This document shows, one piece after another, positions 54,054-62,537 of a stretch of 64,000 nt of DNA. This DNA comes from Flavihumibacter cheonanensis. Its GTDB lineage: Bacteria > Bacteroidota > Bacteroidia > Chitinophagales > Chitinophagaceae. The notes below the pieces were generated by a model. It saw only the letters and a program-made list of their open reading frames with translations, did not search any database and was not told the origin of the DNA. Within the stretch, counting starts at the first letter, position 1, and every line of letters begins with the position of its first letter. The position numbers were made by a program, and so were the translations under genes. The stretch lies in assembly GCF_022352215.1 (NCBI RefSeq), contig NZ_JAKRWF010000006.1, positions 1 to 64,000 of the forward strand, written 5' to 3'.

Positions 54054-54752
54054 ATGAAGCATTATTCACATTTATTCTTCGATTTGGATCATACACTGTG
54101 GGATTTTGAAGAAAACGCGAAAAAAACCCTGGAACATCTTTACAATGAAATGGATTTGTCTACAAAGGGCATAAGTGATTTTACGTATTTCCATAAACAG
54201 TACAGTGCGCACAATGACCGGTTATGGGAGCGTTATCGAAAGGGATTGATCAAGGTGGATGAGCTTCGCTGGAAGAGGATGTGGCATACCTTGCTGGACT
54301 TCAAAATCGGTGATGAACAATTGGCAAAAGAATTAAGTACGGCTTTCCTGGCTCATCTGCCACACCGGAATATATTATTTCCTCACACCCATGAATTACT
54401 GACATACCTGCGTGAAAAAGGGTATGAATTACACTTAATCACCAATGGATTTGAAGATGTTCAGCATGCCAAACTCAAGAATGCAGGAATAGCTCATTTT
54501 TTTGGGGAAGTTATTACATCCGAAGGCAGTAATAGCCTCAAACCCAATAAGGAAATCTTTGAATTTGCATTTCGGAAAACGGGTGCTGTTCCTCATACCA
54601 GTATTATGATCGGCGATCACCTGGAAGCGGATATTATGGGTGCGAAAAATGCCGGGATGGACCAGGTATTTGTGAACCATATCCGCGAAACAGCAAGTTT
54701 TGCACCAACTTATACTGTGTATAGTTTAAAGGAAATGATGGATATATTTTAA
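54054..54752 (+). CDS. yjjG: YjjG family noncanonical pyrimidine nucleotidase (HAD)
   Basis: HAD hydrolase of 232 residues that dephosphorylates unusual pyrimidine nucleotides (house-cleaning). Seen: FFDLDHTLWDFE (motif I), ITNGFEDVQHAKL (motif II), SLKPNKEIFEFAF (motif III Lys) and GDHLEADIMGAKNAGM (motif IV). ATG at 54054 is chosen because a promoter element overlaps the upstream candidate. A purine-rich tract follows the stop. Confidence 0.92.
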   Translation: MKHYSHLFFDLDHTLWDFEENAKKTLEHLYNEMDLSTKGISDFTYFHKQYSAHNDRLWERYRKGLIKVDELRWKRMWHTLLDFKIGDEQLAKELSTAFLAHLPHRNILFPHTHELLTYLREKGYELHLITNGFEDVQHAKLKNAGIAHFFGEVITSEGSNSLKPNKEIFEFAFRKTGAVPHTSIMIGDHLEADIMGAKNAGMDQVFVNHIRETASFAPTYTVYSLKEMMDIF

Positions 54753-54800
54753 GGGAGGAATGGAAGAGGGGAGAAAGGAAGAGGGAGGAATGGAGAAGGT
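54753..54800 (+). repeat. Purine-rich degenerate repeat after yjjG
   Basis: About 48 bases of almost pure purine in units such as GGGAGGAATGGAAG and GGGAGAAAGGAAG, starting right after the stop codon. GGAGGAATGGAAG recurs on the other strand between gldC and yqeY. Confidence 0.65.
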
Positions 54801-54878
54801 AACAACGGAAACTGGAGACAAAGGAGACAGGGGGTTCATTGATAGCAAAGGAGGTACTACCGTTCAATGCCAAAGAAA

Positions 54879-54904
54879 AACCGTGTGGTGGGTACCACAC
54901 GGTT
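54879..54904. terminator. Terminator hairpin between yjjG and psd
   Basis: Eleven-base perfect stem AACCGTGTGGT/ACCACACGGTT with a 4-base loop. On the minus strand it is followed by TTTTTCTTT, so it mainly ends psd, but it also lies downstream of yjjG. Confidence 0.8.
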
Positions 54905-54952
54905 CATACTATTTGCGCGTTTAGTTATGCCCGGGAATCCTTCTCAAGGTCT

Positions 54953-54990
54953 TTCACTTCTCACGTCTGACGTCTCACCTTTCACTTCTT
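54953..54990 (-). repeat. Pyrimidine tract (purine heptads on minus strand) after psd
   Basis: Units such as CTTTCAC, TCTCACG and CTCACC. On the coding strand it reads as GTGAAAG-type heptads right after the psd stop codon at 54982, mirroring the tract after yjjG and those at 34039-34236. Confidence 0.6.
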
Positions 54991-55644
54991 CATCGTCGCC
55001 AACACATCCACCCCACCCTTCACAGCCTGGCCGAGTTGTACATTTACCTCGGTTCCAACCGGAAGCAATACATCCACACGGCTACCGAATTTAATGAAAC
55101 CCAGTTCTTCATTCTGTTTCACTTTCATACCAGTTTTCAGGTAATTGACTATTCTTTTGGCAAGAGCACCAGCTATTTGTTTTACGAGAATTTCTGTATT
55201 ACCGGTTTTTAAGACAACGCTGTGGCGTTCATTTTCCGTGGATGATTTGGGATGCCAGGCCACCAGGTATTTACCTTTGTGGTATTTGCTGTATACAACT
55301 TCACCGGATATAGGATTGCGGTTGACATGCACATTAGCCGGACTCATAAAAATGCTTACCTGCAGGCGTTTGTCGTGAAAATATTCTTCATCAAATACTT
55401 CTTCAATAACCACCACTTTCCCATCGGCCGGGCAAATAACCTTATCATCTCCGAATGTATGTGTTCTTTTAGGTAATCTGAAAAAGGATATGATGAAAAG
55501 CAGCAGACCAAGTAATCCAACAAAAATAATCCAGCTGATCAGGGGTGCAGATGCACTGATAAAAAAGAATGACAACAGGTTGAGGATTACAAAAATCAGG
55601 GTGGCTATTGCGATGGATTTATAGCCTTCTTTGTGAATAGTCAT
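54982..55644 (-). CDS. psd: Phosphatidylserine decarboxylase (short, archaetidylserine type)
   Basis: Pyruvoyl enzyme making phosphatidylethanolamine; 220 residues, the compact class. Two hydrophobic helices at about 10-55, then the catalytic core with CPADGKVV, FMSPANVHVNR and the self-cleavage site FIKFGSRVD (Gly187-Ser188). The proenzyme is cut there to form the pyruvoyl group. Works with cdsA at 40654 and an unseen phosphatidylserine synthase. Confidence 0.93.
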   Translation of the reverse strand: MTIHKEGYKSIAIATLIFVILNLLSFFFISASAPLISWIIFVGLLGLLLFIISFFRLPKRTHTFGDDKVICPADGKVVVIEEVFDEEYFHDKRLQVSIFMSPANVHVNRNPISGEVVYSKYHKGKYLVAWHPKSSTENERHSVVLKTGNTEILVKQIAGALAKRIVNYLKTGMKVKQNEELGFIKFGSRVDVLLPVGTEVNVQLGQAVKGGVDVLATMKK

Positions 55645-55707
55645 GTTGGTTGATTAAACCATAAAATTAGGCATAACGCTAAAGAGTCCAATTATTATCT
55701 TGCAGCC

Positions 55708-56847
55708 ATGAGTGAAATGCAACATTTAATGGATTTTGTATTACCGGTTTCCTTGGCAGCCATCAGTGAAGACCAGGGTTTTCGCGCAGGTCAGATGGGA
55801 AAACAAATCCTGGTCTATGAAGAAGACACTTTCCCGGAATTGGAGGCTGTAGATCTGGTTTTAGTTGGTTGTGGAGAACAGAGAGGGCTGGGAATGGGCC
55901 GACCCTTTTGTAAGGGAACTGATCAGATTAGGAAAATGTTTTATAGAAGTTTTTACTGGCATACCGAGATCAGGATTGCAGATATCGGTAACATCAAACC
56001 CGGTGCATCACTCAGCGATACCTATGCAGCACTAAATCTTGTCATCCGGGAATTGACAGACGCAGGAAAAAGGGTATTGATCATTGGAGGATCACATGAT
56101 TTAACACTTGCGCAATACCATGCTTATGCGGGCAGACAGCAACTCATTGAAGCTGTTTGCATTGATGCAAAAATTGATCTGGACATGGAAGCGCTTCCCC
56201 AGGCAGATCATTTTTTAATGGAAATGCTGACCGGCGAACCCAATTTCATGAAACATTACAGTCACCTGGCTTTCCAAAGTTATTATGTACATCCCTATAT
56301 GCTGGAGAATATGGATAAACTCCGGTTTGATTGTTTCAGGGTTGGAACTGTTAAGGAGCAGATTGATGAAATGGAACCAGTCATACGGAACTGTCGCATG
56401 GTAAGTTTTGATTTGTCAGCAATGGCCCATGCCTATGCCCCGGGATCTGCTATTTCTCCCAACGGCCTGAATGGAGAAGAAGCCTGTGTACTCGCCCGCT
56501 ATGCAGGCATGAGCCCGGTTGTAAACAGTTTTGGCATTTACGGGTATCAACCGGCAAAAGACCCGGAAGAACTGACGGCTCAGCAGATCAGCCAGATGAT
56601 TTGGTATTATATTGATGGCATTAATAAAGGGAAAACGGAGGCTGTACTGAAGGAAAGGGATTCTTTTTATGAATACAATACAGCTTTTGCAGAAGTGGAA
56701 ACCCTTTTTCTGCAAAGTAAACGGACCGGCCGCTGGTGGATGCAATTGCCCGATACCCGCTTCATCGCCTGCTCCTATAAAGATTACCTGATCGCGAGTA
56801 ATAATGATATTCCCGAACGTTGGTTAAGGGCGCAGGAAAGAAACTGA
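55708..56847 (+). CDS. Arginase/formimidoylglutamase-family protein with degenerate metal site
   Basis: Ureohydrolase-fold protein of 379 residues. The fold is recognisable by IGGSHDLTLAQ (arginase GGDHS), CIDAKIDLD (arginase DAHxD) and VSFDLSAM (arginase SxDxDxxDP). Two metal ligands are lost: the His of DAHxD is Lys155 and the second Asp of the SxDxD block is Ser. A binuclear manganese site is therefore unlikely and the true activity is unknown; automatic annotation as formimidoylglutamase would be doubtful. It precedes a D,D-carboxypeptidase gene by 22 bases. Confidence 0.85.
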   Translation: MSEMQHLMDFVLPVSLAAISEDQGFRAGQMGKQILVYEEDTFPELEAVDLVLVGCGEQRGLGMGRPFCKGTDQIRKMFYRSFYWHTEIRIADIGNIKPGASLSDTYAALNLVIRELTDAGKRVLIIGGSHDLTLAQYHAYAGRQQLIEAVCIDAKIDLDMEALPQADHFLMEMLTGEPNFMKHYSHLAFQSYYVHPYMLENMDKLRFDCFRVGTVKEQIDEMEPVIRNCRMVSFDLSAMAHAYAPGSAISPNGLNGEEACVLARYAGMSPVVNSFGIYGYQPAKDPEELTAQQISQMIWYYIDGINKGKTEAVLKERDSFYEYNTAFAEVETLFLQSKRTGRWWMQLPDTRFIACSYKDYLIASNNDIPERWLRAQERN

Positions 56848-56869
56848 GTATTTTAGTTATTTTTAAACA

Positions 56870-58210
56870 ATGCGGTTACACACACATGTTGTACTTCCAG
56901 CTATGCTGGTGTTTGTTTTGTCGGCCTGTTCGGTATCCAGAAAATTGGATCAATCCGCACAACAACTTATCCTGAATGAAGACGGATTGAAGCAGGCACA
57001 TGTAGGCATCAGTATTTACGATCCTCAGAAAGCCGTTTATTTATACAACTACCAGGAAGATAAATACTTTATTCCGGCAAGTAATACCAAACTGTTCACG
57101 CTGTATTCAGGGATGCGTTACCTTGGCGACTCGCTTCCTGGCATCCGATATGCTGAAACTGCAGACAGTATCTACCTCTTACCAACCGGAGACCCCAGTT
57201 TGCTGCATCCTGATTTTGCTGTTCACCCGGTAATCGATTTTTTGAAATCAAATCAGAAAGAGCTGGTTATTCAGCAGGAGAACTGGCGGGAGAAGGAACT
57301 GGGTTATGGCTGGTCCTGGGACGATTACAACAGTTCTTATATGGCAGAGCGGAGTCCGCTACCGGTATATGGAAATATCATCCGCTGGACGCAGGTGCTG
57401 GAAAAATCCGAATCAGAAAATGGACAACTGCAAAACGAAGCCTTTGTATACTCTGAACCGGAAGTTTCCTGGAAAGTGAATTTTAATCCGGCCAAAACTT
57501 CCAGTTTTTCGGTTATTCGTGATCGGTACTCGAACCAATTTACTATTTCGGAAGGGAAGGAGATATTAAAAACACTGGAAATCCCCTTTGTAACAAATAG
57601 TCTTTTTTCGGCGCTTGATTTATTAAGAGATACGATCGGCCGTTCCATTCTTTTGGTGCCTGGTGAGAATACCAGGAAGGCTGACCGTGTTTTATATTCC
57701 CAGCCAACAGACAGTCTCTTAAAGCTGATGATGCTTCGCAGCGATAATTTTTATGCAGAACAGGTTTTATTGATGGCATCGCAACAGGTTTATGGCTACA
57801 TGAATACCCGGAAAATGATTGATACCATTTTAAAAGCCGATCTCAAAGGTTTGCCACAAGCACCAAATTGGGTTGATGGGTCGGGTTTGAGCCGTTATAA
57901 TTTATTTACGCCGGTTGATATGGTATGGTTATTGGAAAAAATGGAACGGGAGTTTGGACGCAATAGAGTGGATGCCATACTTGCATCTGGCGGAAAAGGA
58001 ACATTATCGAATTACTATTCTGATTTAGGTGATGCAATAAAGGCAAAAACAGGGACATTAAGCGGCCAGGTTGCATTGAGCGGCTATCTGACTACCAAAA
58101 AAGGGAAGCGATTGATTTTTTCGGTTTTAGTAAACAATCACCAGACCAGTGCAGTAAAAGTTCGAAGGGCCATGGAAGCATACCTTCGAAAAGTCTGGGA
58201 GCGGTATTAA
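56870..58210 (+). CDS. dacB: D-alanyl-D-alanine carboxypeptidase (PBP4, peptidase S13 family)
   Basis: Low-molecular-weight penicillin-binding protein of 446 residues that trims or cuts peptidoglycan peptides in the periplasm. Signal sequence with lipobox-like LSAC (Cys20). Catalytic motifs: SNTK (SxxK, in PASNTKLFTLYS), SDN in LRSDNFYAEQ (SxN), and KTGT. The 37 bases after it carry a TATCTTTG element and an AGGAG before mutL. Confidence 0.92.
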   Translation: MRLHTHVVLPAMLVFVLSACSVSRKLDQSAQQLILNEDGLKQAHVGISIYDPQKAVYLYNYQEDKYFIPASNTKLFTLYSGMRYLGDSLPGIRYAETADSIYLLPTGDPSLLHPDFAVHPVIDFLKSNQKELVIQQENWREKELGYGWSWDDYNSSYMAERSPLPVYGNIIRWTQVLEKSESENGQLQNEAFVYSEPEVSWKVNFNPAKTSSFSVIRDRYSNQFTISEGKEILKTLEIPFVTNSLFSALDLLRDTIGRSILLVPGENTRKADRVLYSQPTDSLLKLMMLRSDNFYAEQVLLMASQQVYGYMNTRKMIDTILKADLKGLPQAPNWVDGSGLSRYNLFTPVDMVWLLEKMEREFGRNRVDAILASGGKGTLSNYYSDLGDAIKAKTGTLSGQVALSGYLTTKKGKRLIFSVLVNNHQTSAVKVRRAMEAYLRKVWERY

Positions 58211-58220
58211 TAGCAGGTGT

Positions 58221-58228
58221 TATCTTTG
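58221..58228 (+). promoter_or_regulatory. Candidate -7 element (TAnnTTTG) for mutL
   Basis: TATCTTTG 18 bases before the mutL start codon, with a Shine-Dalgarno-like AGGAG at 58234-58238. No clear -33 at the right spacing. Confidence 0.4.
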
Positions 58229-58246
58229 CCGAAAGGAGTGTGAACA

Positions 58247-60157
58247 TTGGCAGATAGCATACAATTATTGCCCGATCATATAGCTAACCAGATCGCGGCA
58301 GGAGAAGTGATTCAACGTCCGGCTAGTGCAGTAAAGGAATTGTTGGAAAATGCAGTGGATGCAGGAGCAACCGAAATTCGACTACTGGTTAAAGAAGCTG
58401 GTAAATCCCTTATTCAGGTTATAGATAATGGAAAAGGGATGAATGAAACCGATGCGCGCCTTTGTTTTGAACGACATGCTACCTCCAAGATCCGTCAGAT
58501 CGACGATCTTTTTCATATCAATACAATGGGTTTTCGCGGGGAAGCGCTTGCTTCTATTGCGGCAGTTGCCCAGGTTGAATTAAAAACCAGAAGATCGCAG
58601 GATGAGCTGGGTACCTACCTGGAAATGGAGAACAGTATGGTCGTAAGGCAGGAGCCATGTGCTACTGCAGCAGGCACGAGCATCGCAATGAAAAACCTGT
58701 TTTTTAATGTCCCCGCCCGTAGAAACTTTTTGAAAAGTAATGCAGCCGAAATGCGGCATATCATTGATGAGTTTACAAGGGTAGCAATGGCTTTTCCCCA
58801 TATCTTTTTCTCGCTTTCCCATAATGACCAGCAGGTTTTTCACCTGGATAAAGGATCGCTCAAACAACGGATTGTTCAATTGCTTGGGAATTCCTATTTA
58901 TCCCGGTTGGTGCCTGTTCAGGAGCATACTGATTATCTCAATATCCAGGGCTTTATTGGTAAACCGGATGCAGCCAAGAAGACCCGGGGGGATCAATATT
59001 TTTTCGTTAACAACCGCTTTATCAGAAGCGCCTACCTGAATCATGCGGTAATGCAAGCTTTTCAGGATCTTATACCGTCAGATAGTTTTCCACTTTATGT
59101 ATTATTCATTGATTTAAATCCGGAACAGATCGATGTGAACGTGCATCCAACCAAGCAGGAAATCAAATTTGAAGACGAAAAGATTGTGTATGCATTTGTA
59201 CAGGCTGCAGTGAAACATGCGCTTGCACAATTCAGTATAACGCCTACCCTGGAATTTGATATAGATGCCGGCATTCAACAATCAGATGCGGTTACCAAAC
59301 CATTTACGGATGAACACCGGAAGGCTGCGAGCAGTTCTGAGCTCTACCAGGCATTCAGCAAGTCAAACCAGGCACATTTTATCGAGAAGGGAGGTTATTC
59401 AGGGATCGGTGGATCTGGTGGTTCAACAGGAGGAGCAGCACCTGACAAAGCGATGCCCTCCTGGAAAGATTTTTTTGAGAAACCAGCAACCGAAAAGCCG
59501 ACGAGTGGATTGCCGGCGGGCAAGCTGGGGGATGAAGAGGGTGAATTATACTTTGATTGGGAAAAGCCCAAAAAAAAATGGCAACTACTGGAACATACTG
59601 ATTTGCTTCAAATCCAGTTTCAATACCTGATCGCTCCAACACTCCAGGGCTTTTTGCTGATTCATCAGCAATTCGCACATGAGCGGGTTTTATATGAACG
59701 CTATGCTGCGGCCCTGGTAGGGAAAACAATTCCATCCCAGCAAAGCTTGTTTCCAGTGACACTGGAGCTCGCACCGGCTGATTCGGCCCTGCTTACCGAA
59801 CTGCTCTCGGATATGGTACTGCTTGGCTACCAGATTGAACCCTTTGGCAATAATAGTTTTGTGGTTCAGGGGAGTCCGGCCGATATTGTTCAGGGCAATG
59901 AGAAAGCCGCGATTGAGCAATTGCTGGATCAGTACAAGCATTTCAGCAGCGATGTCAAATTTTCCCGCCGGGAAAAACTGATCCGTTCACTGGCATCCCA
60001 ACATTCCATCAAAACCGGAACCGCACTTACCCAGGTGGAAATGCGCCGGCTGGCGGAAGACCTGCTGCGTTGTGCACAGCCCAACATTACAGCGAACAGC
60101 CGCCCCACCTTTATCGACTTCAACCAGGATTATCTTTCCCGTTCCTTCGGCCTCTAA
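58247..60157 (+). CDS. mutL: DNA mismatch repair protein MutL
   Basis: Mismatch-repair matchmaker of 636 residues. N-terminal GHKL ATPase: ELLENAVDAGATEI, DNGKGM, GFRGEALASI. A Gly/Ser/Pro-rich linker (about 345-440) and a C-terminal dimerisation domain follow. The usual endonuclease motif DQHAX2EX4E reads HQQFAHERVLYE (473-484), and the second motif (CPHGRP in active nucleases) is not preserved, so strand nicking may be weak or absent. Translation begins with TTG at 58247, supported by AGGAG 8 bases before it and by the family start LLPDHIANQIAAGEV. Confidence 0.95.
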   Translation: MADSIQLLPDHIANQIAAGEVIQRPASAVKELLENAVDAGATEIRLLVKEAGKSLIQVIDNGKGMNETDARLCFERHATSKIRQIDDLFHINTMGFRGEALASIAAVAQVELKTRRSQDELGTYLEMENSMVVRQEPCATAAGTSIAMKNLFFNVPARRNFLKSNAAEMRHIIDEFTRVAMAFPHIFFSLSHNDQQVFHLDKGSLKQRIVQLLGNSYLSRLVPVQEHTDYLNIQGFIGKPDAAKKTRGDQYFFVNNRFIRSAYLNHAVMQAFQDLIPSDSFPLYVLFIDLNPEQIDVNVHPTKQEIKFEDEKIVYAFVQAAVKHALAQFSITPTLEFDIDAGIQQSDAVTKPFTDEHRKAASSSELYQAFSKSNQAHFIEKGGYSGIGGSGGSTGGAAPDKAMPSWKDFFEKPATEKPTSGLPAGKLGDEEGELYFDWEKPKKKWQLLEHTDLLQIQFQYLIAPTLQGFLLIHQQFAHERVLYERYAAALVGKTIPSQQSLFPVTLELAPADSALLTELLSDMVLLGYQIEPFGNNSFVVQGSPADIVQGNEKAAIEQLLDQYKHFSSDVKFSRREKLIRSLASQHSIKTGTALTQVEMRRLAEDLLRCAQPNITANSRPTFIDFNQDYLSRSFGL

Positions 60158-60158
60158 T

Positions 60159-60189
60159 CTCACCGGACGGGTGGCACCCGTCCAGTGAG
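60159..60189. repeat. Extragenic palindrome copy 1
   Basis: Imperfect inverted repeat: CTCAC-C-GGACGGGT, loop GGC, ACCCGTCC-A-GTGAG. Begins 2 bases after the mutL stop. Nearly identical to the perfect copy at 62538-62566. No T-tract, so probably not a simple terminator. Confidence 0.8.
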
Positions 60190-60232
60190 TAATTGCGTGC
60201 CAGTTTCAAATAATTTGAAAAATATTTGCATA

Positions 60233-60274
60233 ACTAAAAATATAGTTTTAGATTGCTATGACTAAATTATTAGT
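60233..60274 (+). promoter_or_regulatory. Candidate BlaI-type operator pair
   Basis: Two 14-base palindromes of the form ACTA-N6-TAGT: ACTAAAAATATAGT (60233-60246) and ACTAAATTATTAGT (60261-60274). Starts are 28 bases apart, close to three helical turns, and the second ends 4 bases before the repressor ATG. The layout suits a dimeric winged-helix repressor acting on its own promoter. Confidence 0.6.
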
Positions 60275-60277
60275 TAT

Positions 60278-60640
60278 ATGAAATCGTTGACAAAAGCCGA
60301 AGAGGAAGTAATGCAGGTTTTGTGGGGAATTGGCCAGGGATTCTTAAAGGATATTATGGAAGCTACGGATCAACCCAAGCCGCACTCCAATACCATTGCC
60401 ACGATACTCAAAATTCTGATCGAAAAAGGATTTGTGGAAGCAATACAGCAGGGAAGGAATAACTTATATCGTCCTCTGATCAGTAAAGCGGATTATGGCA
60501 AGCGATCCGTTCAGCAACTGGTAAAAGGATATTTTGAAGGATCCGCTTCCAACCTGGTGAGCCAGTTTGTGAAGGATGAGAAAATATCTGTTGATGAACT
60601 GGAAGCACTTCTGAAACAGATTCGATCAGCTAAAAAATAA
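60278..60640 (+). CDS. BlaI/MecI/CopY family transcriptional regulator
   Basis: Winged-helix repressor of 120 residues. Seen: LTKAEEEVMQVLWGIGQGFLKD, TIATILKILIEKGFVEA (recognition part) and a C-terminal dimerisation helix. In the bla and mec systems the repressor is cut after a membrane M56 sensor detects beta-lactam; here the very next gene, 3 bases downstream, is an M56-type protein. It has two palindromes in its promoter and is likely autoregulated. Confidence 0.94.
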   Translation: MKSLTKAEEEVMQVLWGIGQGFLKDIMEATDQPKPHSNTIATILKILIEKGFVEAIQQGRNNLYRPLISKADYGKRSVQQLVKGYFEGSASNLVSQFVKDEKISVDELEALLKQIRSAKK

Positions 60641-60643
60641 GCT

Positions 60644-62530
60644 ATGCTCCCGTATTTATTATACATCTTCAAAATGCTTGTTTGCTCAGCTATCCTGCTG
60701 GGTTATTATTGGATCTTTCTACGAAATCAGCGTTTTCATCAGTATAACCGGTATTACCTTTTAGGAGTGCTGGTCATCTCAATAGTCCTTCCGTTGCTTC
60801 ATTTTGATTTGTCATTCTTTAATAAAGGCATTATCAGCCAGACTGTAATCCGGACTATCGAGGTAATCACTGTGTATGGGGAAGGAGAAAATGTAGATGT
60901 AAGTCCTATTGGGTCGATGCTGAAAACAATTACATTTTTAAAGCTGATTTATGCTGCAGGTATTGGTATTGGTTTTTGGGAATTGGGTATCGCGCTTCGA
61001 AGGATTCACAGAATGAGAAAAATCTATAGAGGTGAGCAACTGGATGATATTACAATTTATCATACCAGTGAAAAAGGTACACCCTTTTCATTTTTCCGAT
61101 CTGTTTTTTGGAACGACAAGGTTTCATTGAATAGCAGAGCCGGGCAACAGATTTTCAGGCATGAACTCTACCATATACGGCAATATCACAGCCTCGATAT
61201 CTTCTTTTGCCAGCTGGTTGTCCTGGTTTACTGGTTTAATCCTTTTTACTATCTGATAAGGCATGAATTAAAGGCTGTTCATGAGTATCTAGCGGATCAG
61301 CATGCTATAGGGAATGATGGTCCACTCGAATACGCAGAGATTTTGCTGGAACGCAGTATTCAGGAAAAGCAACTAGCCCTTACCCATCCATTTTTTCAGT
61401 CACAACTTAAACGTCGAATAACCATGTTAACCATTAAACCTTTCCAAAAATCCGGCTACCTTAGCCGGGTGATGGCCCTGCCTTTGGTTGCCAGCCTTTC
61501 CTTTCTGTTAGTTGCCTTTGTAGTTCGTAAACCATCCGAAACCGGTTTTGTTGCTAAAGAGCCGGTTACCATTGTAGTGGATGCGGGGCACGGCGGACCA
61601 GATCCTGGTGTTAAATTACCTGATGGACAGACAGAGCAGCAACTGGCATTAGCGATTAGCCGGCAAATTGCCAGTCTGGCTCCTGAGTACAATGTTAAGG
61701 TGCTACTCACCAGAACAGAGGAATCACTTCCTAATGATTTGGTAGATCCAGAGGTAGCAAACGCATGGCGCGTTACCTATTCCAATTCCATACAGCCAGA
61801 CTTGTTGTTGTCTATTCATTTAAACGCAAGTAACAATACAAATTTGAATGGGTACGAGATCTACGTTCCCCGGTCAAACGGGCCGCACCAACAATTAAAA
61901 GCCTCCCAAACGGCAGCTCAAATTCTGCAAAATCAGTTAGATGCAGTCGTCAAAGTAAATGGCATAAAAGAACGGAAGAACCAGGGCATCTGGGTGCTTG
62001 ACAAAGCTGAAAGTCCTGCTTTACTAATTGAGTGTGGTTTCCTCACCAACCCTGATGATTATACATTTATAAAGGAGTCTCATAACCAGGAAACTCTTGC
62101 ACGGAAAATTCTTGAGTCTGTCGTATTGTTTGCGGAATATCAACGAGGTAATAAGAATGTTCATTTAGATACAGTTCCGGTTAAAAAAACACCGATGAGA
62201 GAGGATATTACATTCACTCAGGCCGAACATATGCCATTCTACCCCGGTGGTAAAGAAGCCTGGCAAAAGTTTTTAAACACTACCCTTCGATATCCCCAGG
62301 AAGCCATTGATTCCGAAACAACAGGCACCGTATTACTTGGCTTTGTAGTTAGAGCAGACAGCACTTTAGCGGATATTTCGATTCTCAATGAACCCGGTAA
62401 AGGACTTGGACTGGAAGCCAAACGAGTATTGGAAGCCAGCGGTAAGTGGGCCCCGGCAAAGCAAAATGGCCAACCGGTCAACTGTTACTTTAAACAGCCC
62501 ATTACCTTTATGCTCGAACGGGAGTTTTGA
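60644..62530 (+). CDS. M56 metallopeptidase fused to N-acetylmuramoyl-L-alanine amidase and TonB C-terminal domain
   Basis: Fusion protein of 628 residues. Part 1 (1-295): BlaR1/MecR1-type M56 membrane peptidase with helices near 5-25, 36-55 and 97-117, zinc site HELYH (173-177) with Glu214 in HEYLAD, and a last helix at about 278-294. Part 2 (305-500): Amidase_3 domain with zinc ligands His316 (DAGHGG), Glu331 and His392 (SIHLNA), and catalytic Glu463 (ECGFLTN). Part 3 (about 530-628): TonB C-terminal-like domain (YPGGKEAWQKFL, YPQEAIDSETTGTVLLGFVV). The last helix places parts 2 and 3 in the periplasm. Predicted role: sense a wall signal, cleave the BlaI-type repressor, and act on peptidoglycan (inference). 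One continuous frame, 113 bases before GH3. Confidence 0.88.
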   Translation: MLPYLLYIFKMLVCSAILLGYYWIFLRNQRFHQYNRYYLLGVLVISIVLPLLHFDLSFFNKGIISQTVIRTIEVITVYGEGENVDVSPIGSMLKTITFLKLIYAAGIGIGFWELGIALRRIHRMRKIYRGEQLDDITIYHTSEKGTPFSFFRSVFWNDKVSLNSRAGQQIFRHELYHIRQYHSLDIFFCQLVVLVYWFNPFYYLIRHELKAVHEYLADQHAIGNDGPLEYAEILLERSIQEKQLALTHPFFQSQLKRRITMLTIKPFQKSGYLSRVMALPLVASLSFLLVAFVVRKPSETGFVAKEPVTIVVDAGHGGPDPGVKLPDGQTEQQLALAISRQIASLAPEYNVKVLLTRTEESLPNDLVDPEVANAWRVTYSNSIQPDLLLSIHLNASNNTNLNGYEIYVPRSNGPHQQLKASQTAAQILQNQLDAVVKVNGIKERKNQGIWVLDKAESPALLIECGFLTNPDDYTFIKESHNQETLARKILESVVLFAEYQRGNKNVHLDTVPVKKTPMREDITFTQAEHMPFYPGGKEAWQKFLNTTLRYPQEAIDSETTGTVLLGFVVRADSTLADISILNEPGKGLGLEAKRVLEASGKWAPAKQNGQPVNCYFKQPITFMLEREF

Positions 62531-62537
62531 TTTGATT

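Noticed and set aside
60644-62530. Fusion as an assembly or frameshift artefact
   Set aside because: The frame is continuous over 628 codons, linkers between the three parts are natural, and no stop or frame change is needed.
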